DNA from: Actinomycetota bacterium
GTDB taxonomy: Bacteria > Actinomycetota > Actinomycetes > Nanopelagicales > Nanopelagicaceae
Assembly (NCBI GenBank): GCA_947371865.1
Contig: CANBRH010000031.1
Span: forward strand, 1-11,814
Direction: 5' to 3'
DNA: 11,814 nt
Every line of letters begins with the position of its first letter. Within the stretch, counting starts at the first letter, position 1. Below are positions 5,726-11,635 of this stretch, one piece after another. Below the pieces are notes generated by a model. It was given only the letters and a program-made list of their open reading frames with translations, did not search any database and was not told where the DNA came from. The position numbers and the translations under genes are program-made.

Positions 5726-6724
5726 GTGAGAAAAGCGACTGCGACTTTGGTGGTTTTGGCGTTGACCGTTCCAGCGATAAATACGGCAATGGCTGCCACC
5801 CCAGCAGTAGGCGGCAAATGTAGCCCTGTTGGGAACAAGTACCGATCAGGCACAAAGATGCTGATCTGCACACTCAAAAATAAAAAACTAGTTTGGGTAA
5901 ATGCTCCGCAACAAACCATTGCTAAGCAACCATCTCCAAATACCCAACCACTTCCAGCAAGCCCGAAGAATACGTACCCACAAAATCCACCGACGCAAAA
6001 TAACCAAAGCCAGCAGCCAAATCAGCAAGGTCCTGTGGATCCGTACGCGGATTTGCCCTTGCTCTCAACATTTGAAAAAAATCTCTCCTCAGCATTCCCT
6101 GTTGACTTCAGCAAAGCTCTTTTGACCATCCCATATCTCGGAGCCAATTCCAAAGCACCTCATGCCGGTTTGCATGTTCATTGGACAAATACTTCTGGAA
6201 TATGGACGAATGCTGGCGGTAAGGATCATGTAACAAATTACCCGGCAGTGCGTGCTTTCGAAGATGGTTTCATTGATTTGGTTACGAATCTCTACACGAT
6301 GCAGACTACAAACGGACAGGGACATCAAAGGTATGGAGTAATTCTTGCATTTGCTCGAACTGCCAGCGGTCGACCGGTTATGGCCGACTACAGTTTAGAG
6401 CCGCTGATAAATGAACCGTCGCCACATTTCTATGAATCTTTTATTAAAGTGCATCAAGGTCAGAAGGTTAAAAAAGGCGACATCATCGCCTACCTATATA
6501 TCCCACCAACGTCGACCGGCGGTACGCATGTTCATTTCAATTTAGTTTCAGACAATCAACAAATGACGCCATCGGTCTTCACGCCAGAAGTCGTAAAGGC
6601 TTTCTCGTCTAAGTATTTAGATGCAAGCTATTTGAAATCGGGAGCAACCATGCCAGCCTGTATTGGGTACGGAATTAGCGCCGCCGAAAATCCATTCGAA
6701 AATAAGCCTGTTGATTGCTTGTAA
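5726..6724 (+). CDS. Secreted M23-like (LytM-fold) protein with altered zinc motif
   Basis: This 332-residue protein has a signal peptide (1-23, AMA before ATPAVGG), a short cysteine motif CSPVGNKYRSGTKMLICT (C32, C48) ending LVWV, a Pro/Gln/Asn-rich linker (about 60-105) and a C-terminal domain resembling M23 endopeptidases. Matching landmarks are HAGLH (146-150) at the place of HxGxD, VRAFEDGFIDLV, RYGVILAF, VHQGQKVKKGDIIAYL and GGTHVHFNL (HxH, H268 and H270). In active M23 enzymes the zinc ligands are the His and Asp of HxGxD and the second His of HxH. Here the Asp is His150. The HxH pair is intact, so metal binding is still possible. Inferred: a cell-wall hydrolase with an altered site, or a non-catalytic wall-binding relative. 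Two further cysteines are near the C-terminus (C312, C331). The GTG start has only a weak AAAGAAG upstream, but the signal peptide fits it well. Confidence 0.72.
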   Translation: MRKATATLVVLALTVPAINTAMAATPAVGGKCSPVGNKYRSGTKMLICTLKNKKLVWVNAPQQTIAKQPSPNTQPLPASPKNTYPQNPPTQNNQSQQPNQQGPVDPYADLPLLSTFEKNLSSAFPVDFSKALLTIPYLGANSKAPHAGLHVHWTNTSGIWTNAGGKDHVTNYPAVRAFEDGFIDLVTNLYTMQTTNGQGHQRYGVILAFARTASGRPVMADYSLEPLINEPSPHFYESFIKVHQGQKVKKGDIIAYLYIPPTSTGGTHVHFNLVSDNQQMTPSVFTPEVVKAFSSKYLDASYLKSGATMPACIGYGISAAENPFENKPVDCL

Positions 6725-6877
6725 TCGCGTTGAAGTGGTTGTTCGTTACCCCCCTTGCCTTATCGCTAGGTCAATAAAACACTAGCCAGCATCGAGATTT
6801 GCCGTATTCTGAAAAAAGTTCCAACCGGGATTTCGACTGAAATCCTCTTTGTAAGGCAACAGAAATGAAAAACAAGC
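6725..6877 (+). promoter_or_regulatory. Leader of the anchored DUF3494 gene
   Basis: This 153-bp gap has no gene. TATTCT (6805-6810) is the best -10 candidate, without a good -35, and would give a leader of about 60 nt containing the hairpin at 6828-6845. The ATG at 6878 has no Shine-Dalgarno sequence at normal distance. AAGG at about 6853-6856 is better placed for another ATG (6864) in a different frame, which would encode only about 40 residues. Confidence 0.3.
6828..6845 (+). terminator. Hairpin between the M23-like gene and the DUF3494 gene
   Basis: GGATTTC (6828-6834), loop GACT and GAAATCC (6839-6845) form a perfect 7-bp stem with a 4-nt loop, followed by TCTTTG. It could end transcription of the M23-like gene about 100 bp upstream or act in the leader of the next gene. 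The tail is too short to call it a sure terminator. Confidence 0.35.
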
Positions 6878-8200
6878 ATGTACAAACTAAATATAGGAAA
6901 AACTTTTGCAGCACTAACAGTGCTATCACTAATATCTTTATTGGTCTATCCAACGATCACTTCCGCAGCTGCTCCTGTTATTCATGAGGGCACAACTAGT
7001 ACGTACGCAGTATTAGCCGGTACATCTATTACTAACACCGGAACTACAAGTGTTACCGGCACCTCTGGTACCGACGTTGGTGTCTCTCCTGGCTCTGCGA
7101 TAGACAGCGGCATAAGCCCAGTAGGTGCGTCGCATTCGAACGATGCTTCTGCAATTGCCGCGCAAGTTGCGGCTGTTACCGCTTTCAACGACACAAATTC
7201 TCCTGCTGCGACGACGATCCCCGCAGATCTAAATACACAGGTCCTACACGCCGGTGTGTATACCCCAACAGGAAGTGCATTTCTCAATAGCGGAACCGTT
7301 ACTTTTGATGGGCAAGGTGATGCAAATGCAATCTTTGTTATGCAGGCACCATCGTCAACTATTACCACATCAGTTAGCAGCACCATGCTTCTGACAGGAA
7401 ATGCTCAAGCCTGCAATATCTATTGGGCAATCGGTTCCTCTGCCACTCTTGGTGGTAGTTCGACATTTCTAGGCCACCTATATGCAGCAGCATCGATTTC
7501 ATTAGGTACCAGCGCAACAGTTCACGGAAACCTTATTGCGCGCTCCGGTGGAGTCACATTGCTGGGCAACACAATTGTTCACGATAATTGTGTAACCCCA
7601 GCTGCTACCCCAACTCCCACAGCAACAGCGACAGCAGCGGTTGTATGTACGTCGATCATCCAGAATCTGACCTATGCAACTATGCCGGCAGGTTCGTTAA
7701 CTGGAAAGCTTGCATGGACAACTACAGGTGCCGGTTTGGTGCAGTTCTTTGGCGACCCAACTTTGTACCCAGCTCCATATAACTATGGAACTCTCACGGG
7801 GTCCTGGGCAGGCTTGCTCGCAAATATGATCCCAGGAACCAGTTATCCAGTCAGGGTGCACTTCGTGGCCAATTGCGGACGCTCATCTGATGTCTCATTG
7901 ACAGTCTCGAATGCCGCAGCAGTAGTTACTGCTACGCCAACACCAACTCCGACCGTCACGCCAACTCCGACCGTCACGCCTACGCCAACACCAACTCCGA
8001 CGCTCACGCCTACTCCAACGCCGACACCTGTTGTGACGGTTGCGCCTACTCCTACACCGACGCCAACAGCGCCAACGACTATCAATGGCGGGACGTTGCC
8101 CAAGACTTCATCACCTTGGTTTAACTACCTGCTATTTTCAAGTGGTTTGCTACTACTTGGCGGAATAGCGTTCTGGTCTCGAAAAATAATTCGTAACTAA
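6878..8200 (+). CDS. Surface-anchored DUF3494 ice-binding-like protein
   Basis: The 440-residue product starts with a signal peptide (1 to about 31). Residues about 35-238 are a DUF3494 (ice-binding protein-like) beta-solenoid domain with typical segments: SHSNDASAIAAQVAAVTAF, TIPADLNTQVLHAGVYTP, VTFDGQGDANAIFVMQ and AQACNIYWAIGSSATLG (176-192). A small domain of about 90 residues follows (255-345; C257 and C333 could pair). Then comes a Thr/Pro stalk (352-400) and a C-terminal tail LPKTS (407-411), a hydrophobic helix (about 415-433) and SRKIIRN. That tail looks like a sortase signal, except that LPXTG has Ser in place of Gly. Known: many DUF3494 proteins bind ice and inhibit recrystallisation, though not every member has been tested. 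Inferred: a wall- or membrane-held ice or surface adhesin, the stalk lifting the domain from the cell. The second DUF3494 gene (9923-11377) lacks any such anchor. Confidence 0.9.
   Translation: MYKLNIGKTFAALTVLSLISLLVYPTITSAAAPVIHEGTTSTYAVLAGTSITNTGTTSVTGTSGTDVGVSPGSAIDSGISPVGASHSNDASAIAAQVAAVTAFNDTNSPAATTIPADLNTQVLHAGVYTPTGSAFLNSGTVTFDGQGDANAIFVMQAPSSTITTSVSSTMLLTGNAQACNIYWAIGSSATLGGSSTFLGHLYAAASISLGTSATVHGNLIARSGGVTLLGNTIVHDNCVTPAATPTPTATATAAVVCTSIIQNLTYATMPAGSLTGKLAWTTTGAGLVQFFGDPTLYPAPYNYGTLTGSWAGLLANMIPGTSYPVRVHFVANCGRSSDVSLTVSNAAAVVTATPTPTPTVTPTPTVTPTPTPTPTLTPTPTPTPVVTVAPTPTPTPTAPTTINGGTLPKTSSPWFNYLLFSSGLLLLGGIAFWSRKIIRN
7933..8075 (+). repeat. Short tandem repeats encoding the Thr/Pro stalk
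   Basis: The segment is built from near-copies of CCAACTCCGACCGTCACG and related CCAACACCAACTCC units, encoding TPTPTPTV-like repeats. Such arrays can gain or lose units by slippage, changing stalk length in multiples of two residues. The opposite-strand GVGVGV reading frame is only its shadow. Confidence 0.75.
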
Positions 8201-8221
8201 GAAGTACTTACGCACGTTCAG

Positions 8222-8243
8222 CTTGGGCCTTCAAAAGCCCAAG
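8222..8243 (+). terminator. Hairpin after the anchored DUF3494 gene
   Basis: CTTGGGC (8222-8228) and GCCCAAG (8237-8243) form a perfect 7-bp GC-rich stem around an 8-nt loop, 21 bp after the stop codon. No clear T-run follows (TCTGACC), so termination is likely but may be weak. A second, smaller stem ACGCA-AAAAAC-TGCGT followed by TTC lies at 8280-8295. Confidence 0.5.
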
Positions 8244-8328
8244 TCTGACCATTCCATCTCTCTTGCCGAAAACAAGTGCACGCAAAAAACTGCGTTTCAT
8301 CATCTTCATCTATTAAGCAATTTCTGTT

Positions 8329-8354
8329 CAATCAACTCACAATCAACTCACAAT
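8329..8354 (+). repeat. 11-bp direct tandem repeat
   Basis: CAATCAACTCA occurs twice in perfect tandem and continues with CAAT, giving about 2.4 copies. The 11-bp period is one helical turn, so repeats fall on the same DNA face, as direct-repeat regulator sites do. It lies about 90 bp upstream of the DUF4242 start. Confidence 0.5.
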
Positions 8355-8442
8355 AAATATTTGACTAACCTAGATCTACAAATTCATAGCCACATTGGCT
8401 TTCTTCTAATACTCTCCTCACAACTTAGAGGGGAGCTAAGAA

Positions 8443-8724
8443 ATGCCACAGTACGTAATCGAAAGAGAAATTCCAGGTGCCGGAAATTTACCCGAAGCAG
8501 AATTGGTAAATATTTCTAAACACTCAAATGGCGTTCTAGATGCCATGCGCGGTGAAGGCAGCGATATTGAATGGGTGCAAAGCTTTGCAGCCGGAGACAA
8601 GATCTATTGCGTTTACAACGCAGCTTCGGAAGAACTGATCCGTGAACATGCCGAACGTGGCGGATTTCCAGCGAACAAGATCACTGCAGTCGGTGGAATT
8701 TTAAACCCAGAAAAAGGTCAATAA
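8443..8724 (+). CDS. DUF4242 family protein
   Basis: This 93-residue soluble protein matches the DUF4242 family over its whole length: MPQYVIEREIPGAGNL at the N-terminus, IEWVQSFAAGDKIYCVYNA (42-60), then EELIREHAERGGFPANKI (63-80). There is no signal peptide. Known: the Streptomyces member SCO4226 is described as a nickel-binding protein with a ferredoxin-like fold; the family's physiological role is otherwise unclear. His69 and Cys56 are possible metal contacts here, which is inference. The start is firm: GAGGGGAG lies 7 nt before the ATG, the strongest ribosome binding site in the window, suggesting high translation. It appears to be transcribed alone, with convergent genes downstream. Confidence 0.85.
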   Translation: MPQYVIEREIPGAGNLPEAELVNISKHSNGVLDAMRGEGSDIEWVQSFAAGDKIYCVYNAASEELIREHAERGGFPANKITAVGGILNPEKGQ

Positions 8725-8763
8725 AGTCTTTTCTGCTTTATCGAAATAATTCGTGAACACTGA

Positions 8764-9843
8764 TTATGGCGGGCCATTTCCCGCCAGAGTCAGCACGCTA
8801 GTTGTGAGCCCGACTATGCCAAGAATTGTTAATGTCAATATACGCTTGAAATTACTGCTACTCATTAGCCACTGACCAATTGGCACCAATAGTGGGTATG
8901 CCGGCATTAAGTAGCGAGGTTTAGACCCGAAGTAACCAGCGGTTGTAAAAGAGAGAAAAACAATTATCGAAGAAAAGATAATGAATTCGATTGGTTGTTG
9001 TCTCTTTATCGCGGCGATGAGAAGAAATATGACAACGAGCACCCCAAGGGCGATTAAGATTCCAATTAAAGGACTAGTTGAGAACTTGTTCCCGATCCAG
9101 CCCAGAAAGTTTGCGCCGCCATCGAACCCATTGCCCCAATTCCTTTGGATTTTGAAATATGCGAACATGTCATGGTGCTTTAGAGCTAAATAGCCGACAA
9201 AGCTGAGCCAACCAACAGGTGCCAAGAAGATTGCAATTATTGTGGCGGGATCTTGCCTGGACCTTCTCTGCTTTCGTAGGTAGATAAAAGCTGCCGCCAT
9301 AACGGCAATCGATACCGCTAATCCGCTGGGACGAGTTAATCCCGCAAAAGAAGCGAAGCAGACTGCGACCAAGAAATTCTTTCGAATGGAAAAATAGAGG
9401 GCAGAAGCACACAAGGCAGTGAAGAGCGTTTCGCTGTAAGAGAGAATTTGGACAAAAGAAATAGGCAATAAGGCCCACAGCGCCACAGTTATTAGAGCAA
9501 CTTTTTTGTTCGAGACCAGAAATACTGACTTATAAATCATCAGCGCAGCAACTACGCCTGCGCTGATGGAGATTGCGATCCCGCCGTCTATGTAGGGCAG
9601 GGAAGTGATATTTGATATCAACTTTTCTAAATAAGGAAAGAGCGGAAAGAAGGCTTCGTTACTCAGAGTCCGGCCATGGTCTTGGACGACATAGTTATAA
9701 CCATGAGTTGCCACCGACTCGTACCATTGAGAATCCCATCGGTAGAAGACATGGGACCAACTTCGGTGCTGAACGTGCATATAAGTGAAATAAGCCAAAA
9801 AATTAAGGGCTCGCAGGGCTATATAAGTAAGGACTGCCTTCAC
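8764..9843 (-). CDS. GT-C mannosyltransferase, PIG-V-like
   Basis: The 359-residue protein is hydrophobic, with about nine membrane helices. It carries landmarks of the PIG-V / Mannosyl_trans2 group of GT-C glycosyltransferases: RWDSQWYESVATHGY (35-49) with the catalytic-type Asp in the first outer loop, FFPLFP (65-70), SYSETLFTALCASALYF (135-151), AGLTRPSG (167-174) and SKPRYLMPAYPLLVP (307-321). Known: such enzymes use a lipid-linked sugar, usually polyprenyl-phosphate mannose, outside the membrane. The acceptor cannot be read from the sequence: lipoglycan, cell-wall polymer or protein are all possible. Its position between two genes for exported DUF3494 proteins, one with a Thr/Pro stalk, makes O-mannosylation an attractive but untested idea. 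The GTG start has no Shine-Dalgarno; TAACCT ends 6 nt upstream, suggesting a leaderless transcript. Confidence 0.83.
   Translation of the reverse strand: MKAVLTYIALRALNFLAYFTYMHVQHRSWSHVFYRWDSQWYESVATHGYNYVVQDHGRTLSNEAFFPLFPYLEKLISNITSLPYIDGGIAISISAGVVAALMIYKSVFLVSNKKVALITVALWALLPISFVQILSYSETLFTALCASALYFSIRKNFLVAVCFASFAGLTRPSGLAVSIAVMAAAFIYLRKQRRSRQDPATIIAIFLAPVGWLSFVGYLALKHHDMFAYFKIQRNWGNGFDGGANFLGWIGNKFSTSPLIGILIALGVLVVIFLLIAAIKRQQPIEFIIFSSIIVFLSFTTAGYFGSKPRYLMPAYPLLVPIGQWLMSSSNFKRILTLTILGIVGLTTSVLTLAGNGPP
8767..8786. terminator. Strong hairpin at the 3' end of the mannosyltransferase gene
   Basis: TGGCGGG (8767-8773) and CCCGCCA (8780-8786) form a perfect 7-bp GC-rich stem with a 6-nt loop. 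It lies over the last codons (encoding GNGPP) of the minus-strand gene and about 40 bp after the DUF4242 stop on the plus strand. It could serve both convergent genes, although neither side has a T-run. Confidence 0.45.
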
Positions 9844-9849
9844 TAGCCG

Positions 9850-9855
9850 AGGTTA
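9850..9855 (-). promoter_or_regulatory. -10 element of leaderless mannosyltransferase gene
   Basis: On the minus strand TAACCT is followed by 6 nt (CGGCTA) and the GTG start at 9843. There is no Shine-Dalgarno sequence and no good -35. The promoter sits directly after the terminator hairpin of the upstream DUF3494 gene, so the gene probably has its own transcript. Confidence 0.4.
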
Positions 9856-9874
9856 CAGCGCACTAGATGGAAAA

Positions 9875-9902
9875 CGTGCCCTGGCTTCCCCACCAGGGCA
9901 CG
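9875..9902 (-). terminator. Rho-independent terminator of the secreted DUF3494 gene
   Basis: CGTGCCCTGG (9875-9884) and CCAGGGCACG (9893-9902) form a perfect 10-bp GC-rich stem with an 8-nt loop. Read on the minus strand it is followed by TTTTCC, the expected intrinsic terminator tail, 20 bp after the gene's stop. This is the clearest terminator in the window. Confidence 0.85.
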
Positions 9903-9906
9903 CACT

Positions 9907-9932
9907 CGATGACTATAAGCGGTCAGTCATCG
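9907..9932 (-). repeat. Second hairpin at the DUF3494 stop codon
   Basis: CGATGACT (9907-9914) and AGTCATCG (9925-9932) are perfect 8-bp arms with a 10-nt loop spanning the stop codon (9925-9923). With the terminator at 9875-9902 it gives two stem-loops in tandem at the 3' end, which could protect the mRNA. Confidence 0.55.
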
Positions 9933-11377
9933 TTTCCACCGCTCACGGGGATCAAGCTTCCAATCACTGGCAACGAGGGCGTACCAGTGACGGCTGCTCC
10001 GCTGAAACCAATAGCGAAGGAGCTGATCGGGCGTGAGTGGCCTTTTATCGACGCGGCCGGCGTCGTAAATTGAACGGTAGTCAGGGCATTACCTGTGGTG
10101 GCAAGCACCCATTTCCCGTCATGACCTTTGTTTGTAGTGCTCCAGTACCACAGTGACCCCGATCCCGTGGATGTATTTACACCATTGGTAGTGGTCAGAG
10201 CGTTTAGGGTTCCTTGGAATTTCCAAGCCCTCTTGAGTTGCCAAGTGATTTTTCCAGTAACGGCTGGTGTGCTTACCCCTGCCTGAGTTGAACTTTTGAT
10301 CGATAGCGAGAAACTGGCTCGGCCAGCAGGAAGATTGTAGGAACCGCCACCTGAAATTGAAGACTGAACCGTTGCTCCGAATTTCAATTCGACGGAATTA
10401 TTTGTAGATGGTGCGCACGTAAGGCTCCCTGGATACGAAATTACCAAGTGATAACTTCCAAGTAACCAATTTGTGGTGACAACAGGTGAGGTCAACGGAT
10501 AATTTCCAGATGTACCTGTTAATGGGTTCTTATCAAGAGAATAAGTAACTGCTCCGGTACAGACAGCACTTCCACTTTTCGGTAGGACTTGGCTGGAAAG
10601 TACAAGAGTTACACCAGGAAGGTAAGTACCAGTAAGGGGTGAAAGGGGCTTAATAACACTTGCGCCAGGCGTTACACAGTTGGGCTTAACGATGGAATTA
10701 GCGTTGAGACTGATGGTTCCGTGAAGTGCAAATAATCTGCCAGCAACAGTTGTTGCGCTTCCAACGGCAATATTGGCATTACCTAAAAGTGTTCCTTTGA
10801 AGTCAGAACTAGCACCCAGCGTCGCATTTGAGCCAACTTGCCAAAATACATTGCAAGCTTGTGCTCCATTAATTAGTGTCACATGACTTGAGGCGCCTGT
10901 GGCAAGAGTTGCGGGAGTTTGGAAAATGAATACTGCGCGTGGGTTATTTTGGCCATCCAGAGTGAGAGTGCCGTTTATATTTAAACCAGCAACGGCAGCA
11001 TAAGTGCCTGGTGCTAGAGCTTGTGTTCCTAGATCGGTAGTGATCGGGGTAGCTGGAGTAGAGGCTGCTGCCGCGGAGTATGCAGCGTTGGCGGAGGCAA
11101 TAGCCGCTACAGAGCTGGCATCATTGAAGTGAATTCCACTAGAAGTGGCAATGGAGCCGCTATCGGTATACGAAATAGTGGGGGACATCCCGATGTCGCC
11201 TTGAATCGATGAAGCGCCGGTATTTGCTAATCCGCCACTGGAAAGAACTGCAAAATTAGAAGATGTTCCAAGAGATGGAGAGGCTGCTGCTTGGCTTGGA
11301 AGAGAAGTCACAAAGCCAAAAGTTGTCGCCGCTAGAAAGGTAGCTGTCGAGATTGAAAACAAACGCTTATGTTTCAT
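9923..11377 (-). CDS. Secreted DUF3494 ice-binding-like protein with C-terminal beta domains
   Basis: The 484-residue product has a signal peptide (1 to about 31, SQAAASP). Residues about 36-235 are a DUF3494 domain with strong landmarks: HFNDASSVAAIASANAAY, PITTDLGTQALAPGTYAA (111-128), LTLDGQNNPRAVFIFQ and AQACNVFWQVGSNATLG (172-188), ending SIVKPNCV. Residues about 243-333 resemble a bacterial Ig-like domain (TGTYLPGVTLVLSS, SYHLVISYPG; C273 and C321 could pair). The last 150 residues are beta-rich and Trp-containing, with no family I recognise. There is no stalk, sortase motif or membrane helix, so it should be released or held non-covalently. Known: many DUF3494 domains bind ice. Inferred: together with the anchored protein at 6878-8200 it gives the cell one fixed and one free form. 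GGGAG lies 7 nt before the ATG, and a strong terminator follows. Confidence 0.9.
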   Translation of the reverse strand: MKHKRLFSISTATFLAATTFGFVTSLPSQAAASPSLGTSSNFAVLSSGGLANTGASSIQGDIGMSPTISYTDSGSIATSSGIHFNDASSVAAIASANAAYSAAAASTPATPITTDLGTQALAPGTYAAVAGLNINGTLTLDGQNNPRAVFIFQTPATLATGASSHVTLINGAQACNVFWQVGSNATLGASSDFKGTLLGNANIAVGSATTVAGRLFALHGTISLNANSIVKPNCVTPGASVIKPLSPLTGTYLPGVTLVLSSQVLPKSGSAVCTGAVTYSLDKNPLTGTSGNYPLTSPVVTTNWLLGSYHLVISYPGSLTCAPSTNNSVELKFGATVQSSISGGGSYNLPAGRASFSLSIKSSTQAGVSTPAVTGKITWQLKRAWKFQGTLNALTTTNGVNTSTGSGSLWYWSTTNKGHDGKWVLATTGNALTTVQFTTPAASIKGHSRPISSFAIGFSGAAVTGTPSLPVIGSLIPVSGGNDD

Positions 11378-11635
11378 TGTAAAACTCCCAATTGATTCGA
11401 ATTCGTGGATCGCCGCCGGTTAAAACGGCACGATGTCCTGAAATCCTTGTTGCCCTCAATCAACTAGGGATACTGCAAATAGTTTGGGTATACCTCCTCT
11501 CGCTTTTCTTGTAGTTAAGAGGGTAGAAGCGCAATCTGGGTTTTGACTGAAAAACACCCCTAAGTTGCCGCAGAATGCGAGAATTAGCCAAGTGCAGTCA
11601 GTTGGGACTTTTCACGGCAATTCGGGAGGAGAAGA
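11378..11635. other. Divergent intergenic region
   Basis: These 258 bp separate the secreted DUF3494 gene (minus) from a partial membrane-protein gene (plus). They contain the leader hairpin at 11407-11438, the 8-bp palindrome GGTATACC at 11487-11494 (shared with the promoter at 5687-5694) and GGGAGGAG at 11624-11631, the ribosome binding site of the plus-strand gene. I found no convincing -35/-10 pair for either gene and no RNA gene. Confidence 0.5.
11407..11438 (-). promoter_or_regulatory. Imperfect long hairpin in the DUF3494 gene leader
   Basis: Read on the minus strand, GG-(AC)-ATCG-(T)-GCCG, loop TTTTAAC, CGGC-(GG)-CGAT-CC gives about 10 base pairs with three small bulges. It lies 30-61 nt upstream of the ATG and would be in the mRNA leader. 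It does not match a riboswitch class I know; a regulatory role is inference. Confidence 0.4.

Larger units (their letters stand above)
8201..8442. other. Intergenic region before the DUF4242 gene
   Basis: These 242 bp hold two hairpins (8222-8243 and 8280-8295), an 11-bp tandem repeat (8329-8354) and a short inverted repeat AGCCA-CAT-TGGCT (8388-8400). Promoter elements are uncertain: TTGACT at 8361-8366 lacks a good -10 at 17 nt, and TAATAC at 8407-8412 lacks a good -35. The plus-strand frame 8223-8519 overlaps the DUF4242 gene and encodes low-quality polar sequence. Confidence 0.5.

Noticed and set aside
6864..6986. Alternative ATG at 6864 with a better-spaced AAGG
   Set aside because: It opens a frame of only about 40 residues that is not the DUF3494 frame. 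The signal peptide of the 6878 start is far more convincing.
6982..7386. 134-residue minus-strand frame inside the anchored DUF3494 gene
   Set aside because: It is the shadow of a Thr/Ala/Ser-rich gene; the plus-strand frame carries clear DUF3494 motifs, a signal peptide and an anchor.
7933..8075. CRISPR-like or minisatellite array
   Set aside because: The repeats have no unique spacers, are in frame with a gene and encode a regular Thr/Pro stalk.
7843..8103. Val/Gly repeat protein on the minus strand
   Set aside because: It is the reverse complement of the Thr/Pro repeat array; low-complexity repeats of this kind leave all frames open.
8223..8519. 98-residue plus-strand frame overlapping the DUF4242 start
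   Set aside because: It has no ribosome binding site, no recognisable motif, and runs through a hairpin, a direct repeat and the well-supported DUF4242 gene.
9867..10073. 68-residue plus-strand frame (MENVPWLPHQGTH...)
   Set aside because: It lies over the terminator hairpins and antisense to the 3' end of the secreted DUF3494 gene, without a ribosome binding site.
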